Source: Lactobacillales bacterium (lineage in GTDB: Bacteria > Bacillota_I > Bacilli_A > RF39 > UBA660). Taken from it: a DNA stretch of 64,000 nucleotides. Within the stretch, counting starts at the first letter, position 1. The number at the start of each line of letters is the position of its first letter. This document shows, in pieces, positions 15,228 through 23,625 of this stretch. The translations under genes and the position numbers were made by a program. A model generated the notes under the pieces. The model did not search any database, was not told where the DNA came from, and saw only the letters and a list, made by a program, of their open reading frames with translations. The stretch lies in contig SVAG01000002.1 of the NCBI GenBank assembly GCA_015059545.1, positions 45,654 to 109,653 of the forward strand. Reading direction: 5' to 3'.

Positions 15228-17135
15228 TTAACCTCCTAACATTAGTTTAACTACTTCACCTTCATAAATTCTACTTCCACTACTAGGTGATTGATAAATT
15301 ACTTTTTCTCCATTACCTGTATATTCTACTTTAAAACTCTTAAGTTCTTTAATAGCTTCTTCTAATGTTTTTCCTTCAACATTAGGTATAGTTACATATT
15401 TTTTATCATTAAAATTATATTTTTTTTCACTTGCACCATTTGGTTTTTCAATATCTAATATTCTAATTGCATCATTTAATACAGTTTTAGCAATAGGAGC
15501 TGCGATAGTTCCACCATATTGAGTTGCTCCTTTAGCATTATCAATTGCTATATAAACAACTACTTCTGGATCATTAGCTGGTAAAAATCCTATAAATGAT
15601 ACGATATAATTTCCTACCATATATCTTCCATCTTTTACTTTTTGAGCTGTTCCTGTTTTTCCACCTACTCTATATCCGTCTATAAAAGCAGGACGCCCTG
15701 TTCCATTTGTTACAACACTTTCTAAAGCATATCTTACTTTATTACTTGTATTTTCACTTATTACTTTTCTTACTATTTGTGGTTTATTTTCTAATATTAC
15801 TGCGTTTGTTTCTGGTTCATTTATACTTTTTACAATATATGGTTTATATAATATTCCTCCATTAATTGCTGCACTTACTGCTGTTATTTGTTGTATTGGT
15901 GTTACACTAACACCTTGACCAAATGCTGTTGTAGCAAGTTCTACTGGTCCTACTCTATTTAAATTAAAAAGTATTCCTGTACTTTCTCCATTTATATCTA
16001 TTCCTGTTTTTTTACCAAATCCAAATTTATTAATATAATCAAATAATTTTTCTTTTCCTAGTTTTTGTCCAATTGTTACAAATCCTGGGTTACATGAGTT
16101 TTCTACAACTTGTAAATAAGTCTGAGAACCATGTCCACCGTGTTTCCAACATTTTATACGAGCATTTTCTACTTTTATACTACCTGAATCATGAAAGTGA
16201 TCATTTTCTAAATCTATTAAATTTTCTTCTAAAGCACTAGAAAGTGAAATTATTTTAAATGTACTACCTGGTTCATATGTCATCCATACTGGTAAATTTC
16301 TATTTATTTCTTCAGTAGTATAATCTTTATATCTGCTTGGTGAAAAATTAGGTCGTGATGATATTGCAAGTATCTCACCAGTTTTTGGATTCATTGCAAT
16401 TCCAAGTGCTTGATCTGGATTATATTTAAGTACCGCATTATCAAGTTCTCTCTCAAGTGATTCTTGTAATTCATAATTTATAGTTAATGTCATATTCATA
16501 CCATCTTGTGGTTTTTCATAACTTTCTTCTAATTCTAATTTATTTCCTTTAGCATCACTTGTATATTTAATTGATCCATATTCTCCTGTTAGATACTTAT
16601 CATATGTAAGTTCTAATCCACTTAATCCTTGATTATCTATTCCAACAAATCCTAAAGTATGTGACATTAATTTATCATAAGGATAATATCTTTGTGATTC
16701 TTTTACTAAATATACACCATCTAGTTTTAAAGCATTTATTTTATCTGCTATATCAAATGATAATCTTCTACCTTCAGGATGTACTCTTTCTATTGATGTT
16801 CTTTTATTAACATGTTCATACATTTCTTTATATGATACATTTAAAATACTAGACAGTTCTTTTGCGACTACTTCTTTATTTTTTATTTGATTTGGTACAA
16901 GTACTAATGATACAGTTGTTTTATTATCCGCAAGCACTATTCCATTTGTATCATATATTTTTCCTCTATTTGATTCTATAGGTAAATTTCTATTCCATAA
17001 ACTACTTGCTAAATTATTTAATTTACCATAACTTATAACTTGTATATAAAACACTTTTATTATTACTAATATAAACATCATTACTATTAAAAATCCTATG
17101 ATTTTTATTCTACTATGTATTGTCTTATAGAACAT
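15228..17135 (-). CDS. class B penicillin-binding protein, SpoVD/FtsI type
   Basis: Transpeptidase that crosslinks peptidoglycan. An N-terminal anchor (about residues 10-30) is followed by the PBP dimerisation domain and the transpeptidase domain with STFK (Ser about 290), SCN (about 345) and KTGTA (about 491). One C-terminal PASTA domain (575-635) is present, as in SpoVD and some FtsI/PBP2X proteins. It stands first in the PBP-mraY-ftsW operon. Whether it serves vegetative division or spore cortex cannot be told; in an organism with few PBPs it may do both. A GGTGAT site precedes the ATG. Confidence 0.9.
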   Translation of the reverse strand: MFYKTIHSRIKIIGFLIVMMFILVIIKVFYIQVISYGKLNNLASSLWNRNLPIESNRGKIYDTNGIVLADNKTTVSLVLVPNQIKNKEVVAKELSSILNVSYKEMYEHVNKRTSIERVHPEGRRLSFDIADKINALKLDGVYLVKESQRYYPYDKLMSHTLGFVGIDNQGLSGLELTYDKYLTGEYGSIKYTSDAKGNKLELEESYEKPQDGMNMTLTINYELQESLERELDNAVLKYNPDQALGIAMNPKTGEILAISSRPNFSPSRYKDYTTEEINRNLPVWMTYEPGSTFKIISLSSALEENLIDLENDHFHDSGSIKVENARIKCWKHGGHGSQTYLQVVENSCNPGFVTIGQKLGKEKLFDYINKFGFGKKTGIDINGESTGILFNLNRVGPVELATTAFGQGVSVTPIQQITAVSAAINGGILYKPYIVKSINEPETNAVILENKPQIVRKVISENTSNKVRYALESVVTNGTGRPAFIDGYRVGGKTGTAQKVKDGRYMVGNYIVSFIGFLPANDPEVVVYIAIDNAKGATQYGGTIAAPIAKTVLNDAIRILDIEKPNGASEKKYNFNDKKYVTIPNVEGKTLEEAIKELKSFKVEYTGNGEKVIYQSPSSGSRIYEGEVVKLMLGG

Positions 17136-17160
17136 GTTATCACCAATAAAGTATATGAAA

Positions 17161-17185
17161 AAAAAGATAAATTTATTATCTTTTT
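17161..17185 (-). terminator. terminator of the 179-aa membrane protein
   Basis: Perfect 10-bp arms (17161-17170, 17176-17185) with a 5-nt loop and T run on the minus strand, between this gene and the PBP. Confidence 0.65.
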
Positions 17186-17723
17186 ACTTTTCAATAACTA
17201 TATTATTATTTTTACTTTTCAAATAATCCATAGCTTCTTTTACATGTTGTTTAGATATAAAATATATTTTTACATTTTTTTCTATGTTTTTTCCTTTCAA
17301 ATATAAATAATAATATCCTGGTCTTGCTTTTAAATAATTGTATCCTAAATGTAAATAAAGCATAGACTCAATATCATCTAATTTTAAAATATAAAAATCA
17401 TTTGATGATATTACAAACACATGATTATCTCCTATATATAAACTTGAAAATTGTTTTGAATTACTATATTCTTTATCTAATTCTTCATAATTAGGTATAT
17501 TAGTATAATTATTAATATTAATTTTATAATTTTTAATATTTATAAGTCCACTAATAAAATATACTAAACATGCGATTGACCATAACACTAAACATACTAT
17601 TTTTCCAAACATTTCTACATCATCAGCTGATAAAATAACATATACTACAATTATTTCAAATAAACATGATAATATAATTTTTAATAATCCTTTATTTCTT
17701 AATTTTTTAATTAATTTATTCAT
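17184..17723 (-). CDS. uncharacterised membrane protein, 179 aa
   Basis: Two transmembrane helices near the N-terminus (about 14-33 and 39-61) and a cytosolic C-terminal domain of mostly beta strands (SLYIGDNHVFVISSNDFYILKLDDIESM) that could be a PH-like fold; this is a guess from strand pattern. It overlaps the upstream HExxH protein gene by 8 nt, so the two are translated together. No family is recognised. Confidence 0.55.
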   Translation of the reverse strand: MNKLIKKLRNKGLLKIILSCLFEIIVVYVILSADDVEMFGKIVCLVLWSIACLVYFISGLINIKNYKININNYTNIPNYEELDKEYSNSKQFSSLYIGDNHVFVISSNDFYILKLDDIESMLYLHLGYNYLKARPGYYYLYLKGKNIEKNVKIYFISKQHVKEAMDYLKSKNNNIVIEK

Positions 17724-18438
17724 TATTTACCACCATTTTATATTTATTTTTAAAATACTCTAAACTATCATTAAGTATTGTATTTCCATTTTCAAAGACT
17801 AAATTTTTATTTTTTACAAATTCAAAAAGTTCTTCATCAGACATATTTTCTCTTAAATATCTACCAACTATATGAAAGAAATGATAAGCATTGTATTCTT
17901 CTGTTTTAATATTTCCTTTTTTAAAATCTAAATCATTCATTTTAGGAAGATTTTCTTTATTTAAATACTTTTTTATATATTCTATAAAAATACCATTATT
18001 TAATTCATCATCTATTTCACCAGAAAAATTAGCAGCTAACGACTCATCTAACCATACAATTCTATCAATATCAAATTTTTCATATATGTTTTTTTGAAAT
18101 ATAATATGAAATGTTTCATGAGCTAATGTTCTAAATTTTTTATTCAAATTATCTTTATCTACTAAAATTTGTGCTTCTCCACCATAAAAACATCCTGTAG
18201 CCCATTCTGGTGGTAAACCTTCATTAGGAGCAATATATTTTATTCTAGTTAAAAAGTCTTTTCTATTATCAAAAAATGATCCTTTTAATTTTTTTAACAA
18301 TTTATCTTCTTTAAAAAAATTTAAGTACTCTTTTAATTTGACAGTTGAATAATTCATAACATCTTTTCCAAAATCTTCATATTTTTTATCAATATAGATT
18401 TCATAAAAATTATTACTTAATATTATATATTCATTCAT
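17716..18438 (-). CDS. putative zinc metallopeptidase (gluzincin-like)
   Basis: Contains HETFH (residues 107-111) followed 20 residues later by a Glu in VWLDESLA (Glu132), the HExxH...E arrangement of gluzincin metallopeptidases. It has no signal peptide, so it probably acts in the cytoplasm. Length is 240 aa, short for an M1-type enzyme and closer to compact minigluzincin-like domains. No substrate is suggested. The gene is upstream of, and overlaps, a membrane protein gene. A second HExxH gene of similar architecture lies at 20750-21304. Confidence 0.65.
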   Translation of the reverse strand: MNEYIILSNNFYEIYIDKKYEDFGKDVMNYSTVKLKEYLNFFKEDKLLKKLKGSFFDNRKDFLTRIKYIAPNEGLPPEWATGCFYGGEAQILVDKDNLNKKFRTLAHETFHIIFQKNIYEKFDIDRIVWLDESLAANFSGEIDDELNNGIFIEYIKKYLNKENLPKMNDLDFKKGNIKTEEYNAYHFFHIVGRYLRENMSDEELFEFVKNKNLVFENGNTILNDSLEYFKNKYKMVVNNE

Positions 18439-18448
18439 ATTATCATAC

Positions 18449-19261
18449 TCACTTTCTTAATTCTTTTATTTTTACAAATTCAGGTTTTCTTTCATGAAAA
18501 ATTGTGATTTCATTAAATCCAATATCTTCAAGTATATTAAATGCAATATCAAAGTCTTTAGCTAAATGTTCTATTTTATGGGCATCAGAACCTACTGTCA
18601 TTATTTTACCACCTAACTCTTTATATCTTTTTAATATATCTATATTAGGATGAGGATTACCTAGACCATATCTAATTCCTGAAGTATTTATTTCTATTCC
18701 TTTATCTTTTAAAATTAGTAATTTTAAAATTTCATCAAGAATATCTTTAAATTCATCATATTCAATCTTTTTTTCTAAATATCCACCATATCTAACAACA
18801 TAATCTAAATGACCATATACATCAAATTCATTATACAATTTTATATTTTCTAATACTTCATTAAAATATCTTAAATAAGCTTCTTTTCTAGAATATCCTT
18901 CAAAGAATGTTTTATCCATTGCCATATCTTTTTTACAAGTAATATGTGATGAACCTATAATAAAATCAAAAGGATACTTTTTAACCGTTTCTTTTATTCT
19001 ACTTACAATATCAGGTTGTAATCCTATTTCGATACCAAAATTAATTCTAGTATCAGTTTCATTTTTTAAATTTTTATAACAATTGTAATAATTTTCAACA
19101 TCTAATGTTTTTAAGTTTGTTTCTAATCCATCATATATATCATAGTGTTCTGTAAAAGTAATCTCATCAACATTCATTTTGTTTCCTACTTCTAAGTATT
19201 CTTTCATACTTGACATTCCATCATGACTTATTGTTGTATGAACATGATTATCTTTAAACAT
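18449..19261 (-). CDS. PHP-domain phosphatase, HisJ/HisK-like
   Basis: Metal-dependent phosphoesterase of the PHP superfamily, similar to histidinol-phosphatase HisK. Metal ligand motifs in order: DNHVHTTISHDG (residues 4-15), EITFTEHYD (33-41), FGIEIGLQ, IGSSHI (about 102), YGHLDYV (about 149), GIEINTSG and VGSDAHKIEH (about 223-232). With no other his genes here, a general phosphatase role is as likely as histidine synthesis. It is 16 nt downstream of the HD/P-loop gene and 10 nt upstream of the HExxH gene, so probably in one operon. Confidence 0.8.
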   Translation of the reverse strand: MFKDNHVHTTISHDGMSSMKEYLEVGNKMNVDEITFTEHYDIYDGLETNLKTLDVENYYNCYKNLKNETDTRINFGIEIGLQPDIVSRIKETVKKYPFDFIIGSSHITCKKDMAMDKTFFEGYSRKEAYLRYFNEVLENIKLYNEFDVYGHLDYVVRYGGYLEKKIEYDEFKDILDEILKLLILKDKGIEINTSGIRYGLGNPHPNIDILKRYKELGGKIMTVGSDAHKIEHLAKDFDIAFNILEDIGFNEITIFHERKPEFVKIKELRK

Positions 19262-19276
19262 ATATATTTCCTCTTT

Positions 19277-20617
19277 CTATTTTTTTATTTTTATATTAAA
19301 TTCTTGATTTACTCCATCAATATAATATTCTCTCATATCTTTTAGTATTTCTTTTACTATTTTCAATGATAATTCTCTTACTGTTATATCAGTTGCATCA
19401 AATAATTTAAAATTAACACTATTATCATTAGCAAACTTTTCCATATTTTTAAGTGATGTATTATATTCATTAACATTTTGTTCATTTAAAAATGTTCTTG
19501 ATTCAAGTGACAGATTAGCATTATAATCTCTTCTTAAAGATGTTAAACTATCTGTATATGTTCCTATTATTATATTAATTTTTTCTTTTATAATTGGTAA
19601 ATAGTAATTTAAATATTCTTCGTATTCTTCTTTTGTCATACCACTCTTTAGATATAATCTATCTATCCATATTGCTCTATCAAAAAGTGATCTATCTATT
19701 AATATAATATCTGGATTTTCTTCTATTGTTTCTTCTAAATCTTTTAATACATATTTAGGTATTTCTGTATTAACAACTTTTTTATATTTATCTTTTAATA
19801 ATGGTTTTACTTCTTCTTTATATTTTTTTGATGTTGTAAATTCTTCTAATAAAACAACATTAAAATTAGCTTTTTTAAAGAAATCGTATAAATTATTTAT
19901 TATAGTAGTCTTTCCTGTTCTTGGAGTTCCTGTAAATTCTATAACATATGGTTTATTATTAAAAACACTTTTTAATTTATATAATTCTTGTTTTTGATAA
20001 TGAATTTTTAATAATTCATCATATTCTTCATTATTATTAAAAATTGTATTTTTTATATAATTATCTTTTTTATTACTAAAAATATAATCTATTAATTCTT
20101 TTAATCTTACAAATAATGGATTATTTTTATCTTCCTTTTCTATTAAACTTTCATATACACTTTCATAATACCATTTTTGTTTTCTAAATCCTCTTTTAAA
20201 TGAAGAAAAATCATATTCTCCTTTTATTTCACTCATTATTCTTAAATCTTCTAAGTTACTTATTTTATCAGCACATACTACAGCTTTATGTCTTAAATCC
20301 ATATTTTTAATAGTATCTATTGTGTGTTGTTTTCTTTCTTCCCAAGATAGTGATTTATCTGGTTCTGATGCTGTTATAACTAAAGATCTTATATCTTCTC
20401 CGAATATTTTTAATATATCTTCTTCAGTATACTTTGTGTCCTCTACTACGTCATGTAAGAAACCTGCCGCAACTACATTTTTATCAAAGCCTGCTTCTTT
20501 TAATATATTAGCTACATTTATTGGATGTATAATCATTGGCTTTTCTTTTTGTGATTTTCTAACTTGTCCAGCATGTGCTTCTATAGCAAACATCTTTGCT
20601 TTTTCTTCTATATTCAT
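19277..20617 (-). CDS. fusion of HD hydrolase and P-loop kinase domains
   Basis: Two domains. Residues 1-180 are an HD-domain hydrolase of the SpoT/MESH1 type: AIEAHAGQVRK, IIHPINVANIL, AAGFLHDVVEDT (HD at 55-56) and a later CADKISNLED, so (p)ppGpp or a related nucleotide is the expected substrate. Residues 222-440 are a P-loop NTPase with Walker A GTPRTGKT (230-237), IILIDRSLFDRAIW (Walker B plus DRS as in deoxynucleoside kinases) and a basic lid region. A hydrolase fused to a nucleoside/nucleotide kinase-like domain suggests nucleotide remodelling; the actual reaction is not known. AGGAGGG precedes the ATG. Confidence 0.75.
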   Translation of the reverse strand: MNIEEKAKMFAIEAHAGQVRKSQKEKPMIIHPINVANILKEAGFDKNVVAAGFLHDVVEDTKYTEEDILKIFGEDIRSLVITASEPDKSLSWEERKQHTIDTIKNMDLRHKAVVCADKISNLEDLRIMSEIKGEYDFSSFKRGFRKQKWYYESVYESLIEKEDKNNPLFVRLKELIDYIFSNKKDNYIKNTIFNNNEEYDELLKIHYQKQELYKLKSVFNNKPYVIEFTGTPRTGKTTIINNLYDFFKKANFNVVLLEEFTTSKKYKEEVKPLLKDKYKKVVNTEIPKYVLKDLEETIEENPDIILIDRSLFDRAIWIDRLYLKSGMTKEEYEEYLNYYLPIIKEKINIIIGTYTDSLTSLRRDYNANLSLESRTFLNEQNVNEYNTSLKNMEKFANDNSVNFKLFDATDITVRELSLKIVKEILKDMREYYIDGVNQEFNIKIKK

Positions 20618-20629
20618 AAAACCCTCCTG

Positions 20630-20749
20630 CTATTTTATTTTATTATTAAAATATTTATTATTATAATATTCAACTGATTTATAAGTTAAATCTTTACTTA
20701 TCAAATCTAATTTATTTTTATCTTTTAATAATTCTAAAAAATTCTTCTT
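20630..20749 (-). other. in-frame coding remnant after a TGA stop
   Basis: After the TGA at 20752-20750 the same frame stays open for 39 codons, beginning KKNFLELLKDKNKLDLISKD, to a TAG at 20630. This looks like a real protein end, and the second stop lies 12 nt before the next gene's ATG, the normal operon spacing. A change of GGA to TGA would give LIETLG-KKNFLELL, the expected helix-turn sequence. See findings. Confidence 0.6.
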
Positions 20750-21304
20750 TCATAATGTTTCAATCAGATACGAAACTATTAAATAAGAATAGTCATAACT
20801 ATCATATTCATGTCTACCAAATTCATTTATTAGTTCTTCCATTTCTGGTACTTCAATTTTATTTATATAATTTTCTAATAAATACTTAATTCCTTTACTA
20901 TATGTTCCATCTAAATAATTAGCAATTCCTTCATTTATCCATTCTGGTGTTGTTCCATATATTAAATATTGAATACCATGTATTTCTTCATGAAATATAA
21001 CTTTTTTATATTCTTCTTTATTCCATTCATTTTCACTATACTCATCTTTTGGTTCAAAATAGTTTAATGAATTATCTTCATCTTTGTGGCATGCACACAT
21101 ATAATCAGGATCTTCTTTAAAACCTCTTTTTAATAATCCTTCTTTTAACTCTTGTTGTGTATCATAAATATAAATATTAAAATTAAATTGTCCATTATCT
21201 TCTACTTCAAAAAAATCTAATATTTCTTTTTTTCTTTGATTTAAAATATTTTCTACTTCATCTTTATAATTTGATGTTCTATTTGTACATATATATTTAT
21301 TCAT
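20750..21304 (-). CDS. putative metallopeptidase, apparently cut short by TGA
   Basis: HEEIH (residues 105-109) and a downstream Glu in EWINEGIANYL (Glu125) form a HExxH-x(15)-E zincin signature, as in Peptidase_MA-like proteins. There is no signal peptide. The longest frame starts at 21340, but AGGTG sits before the ATG at 21304, making 184 aa. The frame continues for 39 more codons after the TGA, so the intact ancestral form was probably 224 aa. The active-site motifs lie before the stop, but the C-terminal helices would be lost. It may be a pseudogene, or the stop may be read through or be a sequencing error. Confidence 0.65.
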   Translation of the reverse strand: MNKYICTNRTSNYKDEVENILNQRKKEILDFFEVEDNGQFNFNIYIYDTQQELKEGLLKRGFKEDPDYMCACHKDEDNSLNYFEPKDEYSENEWNKEEYKKVIFHEEIHGIQYLIYGTTPEWINEGIANYLDGTYSKGIKYLLENYINKIEVPEMEELINEFGRHEYDSYDYSYLIVSYLIETL

Positions 21305-21330
21305 AAAATCACCTACTAAAATTATATCAC

Positions 21331-21361
21331 AAAAAAACAAAATATAATTTATATTTTGTTT
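21331..21361 (-). terminator. terminator of the GNAT gene
   Basis: Perfect 13-bp arms (21335-21347, 21349-21361) around one base, then a T run on the minus strand. Confidence 0.75.
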
Positions 21362-22829
21362 AAATATGTCTACTACTTATAGATTCATTTATCTTAGAAT
21401 AAAAATTCATATTCCACATTTTTCCATTAATATAATATGATTCTAATCTAATTCCATTTAATTCAGCAACTTTTTCATGTAATTTTATTGATGGATTATT
21501 AAAATCAAATACCGCACTTGTTACACTTGCATAACCTATTGAAAATAATTCTTCATAAAATTTATTTATAACTTGTGTTCCAAGTCCTTTTTGTTGTAAT
21601 TTTGGTGAAATTCCAATTTCTATTTCTGCATTTTTGTTTTCAGCATTATTTCTTAAAATATTTATATATCCACAATAATCTTTTTTATCATCTACTAATA
21701 TATAACTATAATTCATAAATGCTTTAGATATTCCATAATTACCATTACCTTTTTGTAAAATATATTTATCTTCTCCTAGAGGTATAGTAAATTCTTGTCT
21801 TGCTTGCATTGCTTCTATATGTCCATCAAGTATATTATCTATATTATTAGTATCTAATACGTTTGGTGAAACTAATTCATATTGATCATTTATTTTAATA
21901 ATTGGATCTAATTCTTTTTTATCTATTTCTAATGTTGATAAACTGATTTTTTTATTTTCAGGAATGTATATTCCATTTACTTTTTCCATATTAGGTATAT
22001 GTTGATACATTAATTTTGATTCAAGGTCATTTTCATTAATTGAACTAAATGGTATTTCACCATAATAATTCATTGATGTATTTTCTATTATTTTTTGTAA
22101 ATTTGTATCACTTCCAGTAACAGATAATGTTACATTATGAATATTTGAATTATGAACAAAATTTAAATATTCATCTATAATTATATTTGGTAATTCACCT
22201 ATTACATCTTCTCCTAATTTTTTATCTAGAAAAATATTTAGATTTGCTCTTTTATTTGACCATATTAAATTAGTTAATCCTATTATACCAATAACTTGTC
22301 CACTACTTTTAATTGTACATGGCATTTGCATTTTAGGAATATTATATTCTTCATTAAAATACTCTATTGTTTCTTCTGTTATTCCTTTTTCTATCATATT
22401 ACTTGGTATAATTATATTAGTTTTTGATTCTACAATATTTGTTTCATATTGTTGTTTATCTTTAGAAAAATAACAATATTCTTTTATACTAATTAAATTA
22501 AGACTTTCTTTAATCCATTTTTTATATTCATCTAAAATTTCTTTTATTTCTTCTTCTAATAAACTATCACTTGTTTCAAATCTTATTGATGTTGATTGAT
22601 TTTGTGCTTCATATTCATAAACACTTATATATCCGATATAATTATTAGTTTTTTTATCAATAATAGATGCTCTATATGTTGTTGGTAAACTTTTCATTAT
22701 TTCTTCTGTTTCTTCTATTGATAAATTAGAATTTTCCATTATCAATTGTTTAGAGTTATCTTGGTATGCATCAAAACTACCAATATAATATTTATCAGTT
22801 TCTAATTTTTTTATAAAATTACTATTCAT
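21360..22829 (-). CDS. multi-domain GNAT-family acetyltransferase
   Basis: 489-aa protein with two clear and one likely GNAT modules. The C-terminal module (about 350-470) is best: YCGYINILRNN, AEIEIGISPKLQQKGLGTQVINKF (acetyl-CoA-binding motif A, QxKGLG) and NPSIKLHEKV (motif B). The N-terminal (about 1-120: NYIGYISVYE) and middle (about 150-280: GQVIGIIGLTNL, ANLNIFLDKKLGEDVIGELP) modules have the fold pattern but weak acetyl-CoA loops. The ORF can extend to 22913, overlapping the upstream gene, but AAAGGAG directs the ATG at 22829. The substrate is unknown. It is probably cotranscribed with the C26-type hydrolase. Confidence 0.75.
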   Translation of the reverse strand: MNSNFIKKLETDKYYIGSFDAYQDNSKQLIMENSNLSIEETEEIMKSLPTTYRASIIDKKTNNYIGYISVYEYEAQNQSTSIRFETSDSLLEEEIKEILDEYKKWIKESLNLISIKEYCYFSKDKQQYETNIVESKTNIIIPSNMIEKGITEETIEYFNEEYNIPKMQMPCTIKSSGQVIGIIGLTNLIWSNKRANLNIFLDKKLGEDVIGELPNIIIDEYLNFVHNSNIHNVTLSVTGSDTNLQKIIENTSMNYYGEIPFSSINENDLESKLMYQHIPNMEKVNGIYIPENKKISLSTLEIDKKELDPIIKINDQYELVSPNVLDTNNIDNILDGHIEAMQARQEFTIPLGEDKYILQKGNGNYGISKAFMNYSYILVDDKKDYCGYINILRNNAENKNAEIEIGISPKLQQKGLGTQVINKFYEELFSIGYASVTSAVFDFNNPSIKLHEKVAELNGIRLESYYINGKMWNMNFYSKINESISSRHI

Positions 22830-22842
22830 ATTAATTACTCCT

Positions 22843-23535
22843 TTACTTTGTTTTTCTATATTTTTTTGCTTCTTCAATAAAATAAGTAAATAATTTTTGT
22901 GAGTTCTCATCATAAATTTTTTCAGGATGCCACTGAACTCCTATACAAAAGCTAGAATTTGGATTTTCTATTGCTTCGATTATCCCATCTTCTTTTGATA
23001 TTGCAGAAATATTATTTATACCACTATTTGGTACATAATAACTATGATAACTATTTACTAATATTTCTTCTTTCATTATTATATCATATAATAATGAATT
23101 TTTGTCTAAACGAATACTGTGTGAATATTCTTGATTACTTTTATGAATATCTGTTGGACATTTTTCTAATTGAATATTACTACCTTCCCTAACTATAACT
23201 TGCATTCCAGCGCATATTCCTAAAATTGGTATGTTAATCATATTTGCATAATTACAAATATAATAATCATATCCATATGTTTTAAATCCACCTGGCATAA
23301 TAATAGCATCACATACTTCTATAACTCTATTTAAATTATTCATTTCTTCCATAGTTAATTTTTCTACATCTTTGGGTGCGATACTATTATATGATATATT
23401 TTGTGGAGGTAAAATTGTTATTGGTATACCACCTGATTCTATAACTGCATTTTTATATGTTTCTTCTGTTACTTCAACATCATATTTATTAAATATAATA
23501 CCTGGTCTTCCGACTATTCCAATTATTGGTTTCAT
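22843..23535 (-). CDS. gamma-glutamyl-gamma-aminobutyrate hydrolase-like (C26)
   Basis: Class I glutamine-amidotransferase-fold hydrolase of the PuuD/C26 family. It begins KPIIGIVGRP, has an oxyanion strand IIMPGG (79-83), nucleophile Cys108 in LGICAGMQ, and His203 and Glu205 in VQWHPE, a complete triad. The usual substrate type is a gamma-glutamyl amide. The start has GAGGAA spacing and the promoter is clear. The GNAT gene follows after 13 nt. Confidence 0.88.
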   Translation of the reverse strand: MKPIIGIVGRPGIIFNKYDVEVTEETYKNAVIESGGIPITILPPQNISYNSIAPKDVEKLTMEEMNNLNRVIEVCDAIIMPGGFKTYGYDYYICNYANMINIPILGICAGMQVIVREGSNIQLEKCPTDIHKSNQEYSHSIRLDKNSLLYDIIMKEEILVNSYHSYYVPNSGINNISAISKEDGIIEAIENPNSSFCIGVQWHPEKIYDENSQKLFTYFIEEAKKYRKTK

Positions 23536-23561
23536 ATATATTCCTCTTTCTTTTTGAAAAT

Positions 23562-23589
23562 ATTATATACTTTTTTTCAAAGAAGTCAA
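23562..23589 (-). promoter_or_regulatory. sigma-A promoter of the C26 gene
   Basis: TTGACT (23589-23584), 16-bp spacer and TATAAT (23567-23562) on the minus strand, 26 bp before the ATG. Confidence 0.65.
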
Positions 23590-23600
23590 TTTAATAATAA

Positions 23601-23625
23601 AAAAGATAAATTAATATTTATCTTT
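23601..23625 (-). terminator. terminator of the ABC exporter operon
   Basis: 10-bp arms AAAGATAAAT (23602-23611) and its complement (23616-23625), with a 4-nt loop and T6 run. Confidence 0.7.

Noticed and set aside
20750..20752. TGA decoded as an amino acid (alternative code, as Gly or Trp)
   Set aside because: TGA ends normal genes at 3322, 14237, 32137, 45994 and 50610, several in ATGA overlaps, so the standard code applies. A local mutation or readthrough is simpler.
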